Assembly: GCA_016219705.1 (NCBI GenBank)
Contig: JACRKQ010000030.1
Span: forward strand, 1 to 36,268
DNA from: Candidatus Saganbacteria bacterium
GTDB lineage: Bacteria; Margulisbacteria; WOR-1; O2-12-FULL-45-9
Length of the DNA stretch: 36,268 bases
Direction: 5' to 3'
How positions within the stretch are numbered: the first letter of the stretch is position 1; every line of letters begins with the position of its first letter. The position numbers were made by a program, and so were the translations under genes. The notes beneath the pieces were generated by a model. The model was not told the origin of the DNA, made no database searches, and saw only the letters and a program-made list of their open reading frames with translations. This document shows positions 34,186 through 36,268 of this stretch, piece after piece.

Positions 34186-35229
34186 ATGACCGAAAGAAAA
34201 TTAGCGTCTATTCAGAAAATTATTAAATTGGAACCGATCGCCGGCGCTGATTTAATCGAAACCGCGACGGTGCTCGGCTGGCAGTGCGTGGTCAAAAAAA
34301 ATGAATTTCATGAAGGAGATAAAATCATTTATTGTGAAATTGATTCCTTTTTGCCGCTCAAGCCAGAATTTGAATTTTTAAGAAAATCATCTTACAAAAA
34401 ACTAATCAACGGCCAGGAGGGCTTTCGTCTCAAGACAATGAAGTTTAAAGGCGTGCTGTCACAAGGACTGGCGCTTCCCATCTCTGTTCTGCCTGCGGAT
34501 GATTATGAAGAAGGGGCTGATGTTGCCGCCATACTGGGCATTGAAAAGTATGACCCGCCCATCCCGGTTAATTTACAGGGAATTGCCAAAGGAGTGTTTC
34601 CCCGTTTTATTCCTAAAAGCGACGAGCTCCGCGCGCAAAGTTATCCGGAAGCGTTAAACGAATTAAAAGGTCAACCATATTATATTACGACCAAAGCCGA
34701 CGGGACAAGCGCGACTTTTTATCTTGGTATTGATCTGAAATTCGGCGTCTGCAGCCGCAACCTTGAGTTAGTAGGCGATGAAAACAACACTTACTGGCGG
34801 GTCGCCAGGAAATATGGCCTGGAAAAGTTATTGAAAGACTGGCAGGCCACGGAAGAAAAATGTTTCGCCATCCAGGCGGAGCTGGTTGGGCCCTGGATCC
34901 AAAAAAATCCCTTGGCCTTAAAAGAGAGTGAGATAAGGGTTTTTAGCATCTACAATATTTCCGACCGCCGGTATGTCGATTTCGACGCTTTGCTCAAACT
35001 TTGCGCCGGGGCCAACCCGCCCTTGCCGGTCGTAGATGTGGAAGAAAAAGGCGAAAATTTCAATTACACTTTAGAGGATTTAATCGAGAAGGCCAAAGGA
35101 ACCTATGCTTCCGGCCGGCAGAAAGAAGGGATTGTCATCCGACCACAAACAGAGCGCTGGTCTGACGCCCTGCAGGGGAGGCTCTCCTTTAAAGTTTTGA
35201 ACAATAACTATTTGTTGAAGGAAGAGTAA
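34186..35229 (+). CDS. RNA ligase of the Rnl5 / DRB0094 type
   Basis: This is an ATP-dependent RNA ligase. The 347-residue protein starts with an OB-like N-terminal module (about 1-120: LASIQKIIKLEPIAGADLIE, GDKIIYCEIDSFLP, LKTMKFKGVLSQGLALP), the arrangement of the Deinococcus DraRnl family. The nucleotidyl-accepting lysine is Lys170 in TTKADGTSATFY (motif I, KxDG). SRNLEL fits motif III, EGIVIRP motif IV, and SFKVLNN motif V. An AGGATAA stands 7 bases before the ATG. The substrate in the cell is not known. No RtcB, Pnkp or Hen1 partner is adjacent, and it does not share an operon with an obvious repair gene. Confidence 0.92.
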   Translation: MTERKLASIQKIIKLEPIAGADLIETATVLGWQCVVKKNEFHEGDKIIYCEIDSFLPLKPEFEFLRKSSYKKLINGQEGFRLKTMKFKGVLSQGLALPISVLPADDYEEGADVAAILGIEKYDPPIPVNLQGIAKGVFPRFIPKSDELRAQSYPEALNELKGQPYYITTKADGTSATFYLGIDLKFGVCSRNLELVGDENNTYWRVARKYGLEKLLKDWQATEEKCFAIQAELVGPWIQKNPLALKESEIRVFSIYNISDRRYVDFDALLKLCAGANPPLPVVDVEEKGENFNYTLEDLIEKAKGTYASGRQKEGIVIRPQTERWSDALQGRLSFKVLNNNYLLKEE

Positions 35230-35242
35230 GCGGCTAAAACAC

Positions 35243-35872
35243 CTAATTAGTCGCCCGCAGGCAGGTAAGCTGAAATGCGACGCTGGTCAAACCGCGCGCA
35301 GCGCATAACGGGTCATTATTTGTCGCTCCTAGCAATAGAATCATTGCTGTCCTCAATTCACCGATCTTAACCAGGGCCGATATGGCCGCATATTTACGAA
35401 CACTTCTAATGAATTCTTGTTCATCATTATTAAAAAAGTCTGCCCGAGCCTGCCTCATGGCGGTTCCTTTTCCTAAAAAGTCGCTGGAACTAACAATTTG
35501 CAAAGATTGTAAACCAATAAGTTCAAACCTTTCAGCGCTCTTTATTGGATTGGACAGAATTTCTTCTTTTATAAGATTAAGCAAAATATAAAACCTATCA
35601 AATTGCCCTTTCTCCTGCTCGATTGAGACCGCGTATTCAATTAATTTCCTCAACAAATCGAATTTATCATCATTATCACTACCGGCAATTTCTTTAATTT
35701 TTTTCTGAAGTAAATCGGCCGCCAAACTGTTATTCCTTTTGACTAATAACGCTTTAGCTTCAGATATTATTTGATCGGTTTGGCTAAAATCAGGTAGAGC
35801 AGGTGAGGCATTATTAAATTCTCCGGCCTTCAGTTCTACAGCCAGATCATGAAAACCAAATTCCCTGGCCAT
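35243..35872 (-). CDS. 3' part of a broken alpha-helical gene of unknown function
   Basis: The 209-residue reading frame is predicted to be almost wholly alpha-helical and has no recognised motif. It begins with an internal ATG without a ribosome site. The codons just upstream (QKTEAIK) join smoothly to the 5' part if one G is added to the 9-base homopolymer at 35894-35902. It is therefore likely the C-terminal two thirds of one protein. The last residues (QLTCLRATN) are encoded by the GC-rich repeat at 35244-35266, so the native end may have been altered. Helical repeat proteins of TPR or HEAT style are a possibility only. Confidence 0.6.
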   Translation of the reverse strand: MAREFGFHDLAVELKAGEFNNASPALPDFSQTDQIISEAKALLVKRNNSLAADLLQKKIKEIAGSDNDDKFDLLRKLIEYAVSIEQEKGQFDRFYILLNLIKEEILSNPIKSAERFELIGLQSLQIVSSSDFLGKGTAMRQARADFFNNDEQEFIRSVRKYAAISALVKIGELRTAMILLLGATNNDPLCAARGLTSVAFQLTCLRATN

Positions 35873-35874
35873 TT

Positions 35875-36126
35875 TTATTGCTTCAGTTTTTTGCCCCCCC
35901 CCTGCACCAGTAAGATGCAGACCTTCGTAATTTCATCCAGCTGAATAGCTTCTCCGCCGCCTTGTCTGGCGGCACTGTACGCCACAAGAGCTTCGGACAT
36001 TATATTGCGAGGATCAAGCGGCCCGGTCATTGTTGGAGCAAACAGAACGCGCAACAACTCCTCGCCTGAAATATCCTTCCTTGTACCATCATCAATGTCA
36101 ATTACCCCCTTATCTGTTCTAATCAT
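35875..36126 (-). CDS. 5' part of the same broken gene
   Basis: From the ATG at 36126 the frame gives MIRTDKGVIDIDDGTRKDIS and ends shortly after VCILLVQGGG, at the poly-G tract. An open frame continues upstream of 36126, but it runs through the hairpins of the IS-like element and is probably not coding. The short spacing of GAGG to the ATG is poor for initiation, so the original start and promoter may have been lost to the element. Function is not recognised. Confidence 0.55.
   Translation of the reverse strand: MIRTDKGVIDIDDGTRKDISGEELLRVLFAPTMTGPLDPRNIMSEALVAYSAARQGGGEAIQLDEITKVCILLVQGGGKKLKQ
35894..35902 (-). repeat. Nine-base G homopolymer at a frameshift
   Basis: The tract is nine C on the plus strand, nine G in the coding sense. 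With nine G the frame ends at a TAA soon after. With ten (or seven) G it continues into the 209-residue frame. It could be a phase-variable switch, a true mutation or a sequencing/assembly error. Confidence 0.8.
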
Positions 36127-36135
36127 CCTCAACCA

Positions 36136-36184
36136 CCGTCGGCTATAAGCCGACGGGTTGAAAAACAGCTGACTGAAGTCAGCT
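36136..36184. repeat. Two tandem hairpins at the end of an IS200/IS605-like element
   Basis: CCGTCGGCT-ATA-AGCCGACGG (36136-36156) is a perfect 9-bp stem. AGCTGACT-GA-AGTCAGCT (36167-36184) is a perfect 8-bp stem that contains the stop codon of the transposase fragment. IS200/IS605 elements carry such subterminal hairpins, which their Y1 transposase recognises as single-stranded DNA. Confidence 0.7.
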
Positions 36185-36268
36185 CTCGACCTTAAAGGCA
36201 TCTTCTCCCGCCTCCCCTTCTTCATGATCTTCGATGTACCTTTTTATCATCTCTGCCGTCACATTCCC
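36179..36268 (-). CDS. C-terminal fragment of an IS200/IS605-family (Y1) transposase
   Basis: Twenty-nine codons are visible before the gene leaves the window. They read GNVTAEMIKRYIEDHEEGEA and then an acidic end FKVES. The VTAEMIKRYIE block matches the last helix of TnpA-type Y1 transposases. The catalytic His-His and Tyr lie outside the window, so activity cannot be judged. The stop codon lies within the second hairpin. The identification rests on a short stretch plus the hairpins. Confidence 0.65.
   Translation of the reverse strand, partial: GNVTAEMIKRYIEDHEEGEAGEDAFKVES

Larger units (their letters stand above)
36130..36268 (-). mobile_element. Right end of an IS200/IS605-like insertion element
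   Basis: The element comprises the transposase 3' end and the two subterminal hairpins, and it continues beyond the window. The boundary near 36130 is estimated from the outermost pairing (CAAC with GTTG around the first hairpin). It abuts the 5' end of the broken gene at 36126. Confidence 0.55.

Noticed and set aside
36127-36225. Upstream extension of the broken minus-strand gene
   Set aside because: Its codons come from the IS hairpins and run in another frame of the transposase end.

Overview
The window (36.3 kb) is a dense, mostly co-oriented stretch of a bacterial chromosome with many 1-40 base gene overlaps. The content points to a flagellated diderm: a complete flagellar export core, a lipoprotein signal, and two outer-membrane PorV/PorQ-like barrels that also carry S-layer-homology (SLH) repeats. 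It also has a ClpC unfoldase of the Gram-positive/cyanobacterial type. This mix, together with short AT-rich word repeats inside housekeeping genes, suggests an uncultivated lineage of the Margulisbacteria/Saganbacteria (WOR-1) kind. That placement is inference and was not tested phylogenetically.

Layout. (1) 1-277: a possible divergent gene fragment and the murF promoter. (2) 278-1642: murF and tRNA-Leu(GAG). (3) 1669-10248: a flagellar operon from a sigma70-like promoter, in the order fliK, hook/rod gene (FlgE/F/G family), fliM, fliN, fliO, fliP, fliQ, fliR, flhB, flhA. (4) 10262-17112: in the same direction, a 1028-aa secreted repeat protein ending in a Thr-rich stalk and a FlgD-like Ig domain, then two paralogous PorV-like/SLH proteins. 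(5) 17086-19650, minus strand: speD-like gene, speB (agmatinase) and an S41 lipoprotein protease. (6) 19723-22325: rpsA, pyrF, queF. (7) 22285-26140, minus strand: a DUF4143-type ATPase with its own promoter, and trpB-trpA-HD hydrolase. (8) 26160-31547: clpC with a fused zinc finger, then leuS. (9) 31528-35229: a two-gene nucleotidyltransferase module, a TIGR03960-type radical SAM protein and an Rnl5-type RNA ligase. (10) 35243-36268, minus strand: a gene broken at a 9-base homopolymer, then the right end of an IS200/IS605-like element.

How the parts fit. Region 3 builds the flagellar type III export gate (FliOPQR-FlhBA), the switch complex (FliM/FliN) and hook length control. Region 4 is joined to it without an evident promoter, so a surface structure made of a repeat protein and two OM-barrel/SLH anchors may be produced together with flagella. 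Region 5 looks like polyamine metabolism, but the SpeD homologue lacks the catalytic serine. The other regions are translation, nucleotide, queuosine and tryptophan housekeeping.

The best leads for new biology are: the short word repeats inserted in frame in murF, leuS and the radical SAM gene; the PorV-SLH pair with its shared NFDxGY terminus beside a FlgD-Ig cargo-like protein; the serine-less SpeD next to agmatinase; the zinc-finger-ClpC fusion; and several promoters placed only 10-12 bases before start codons that lack Shine-Dalgarno sequences.
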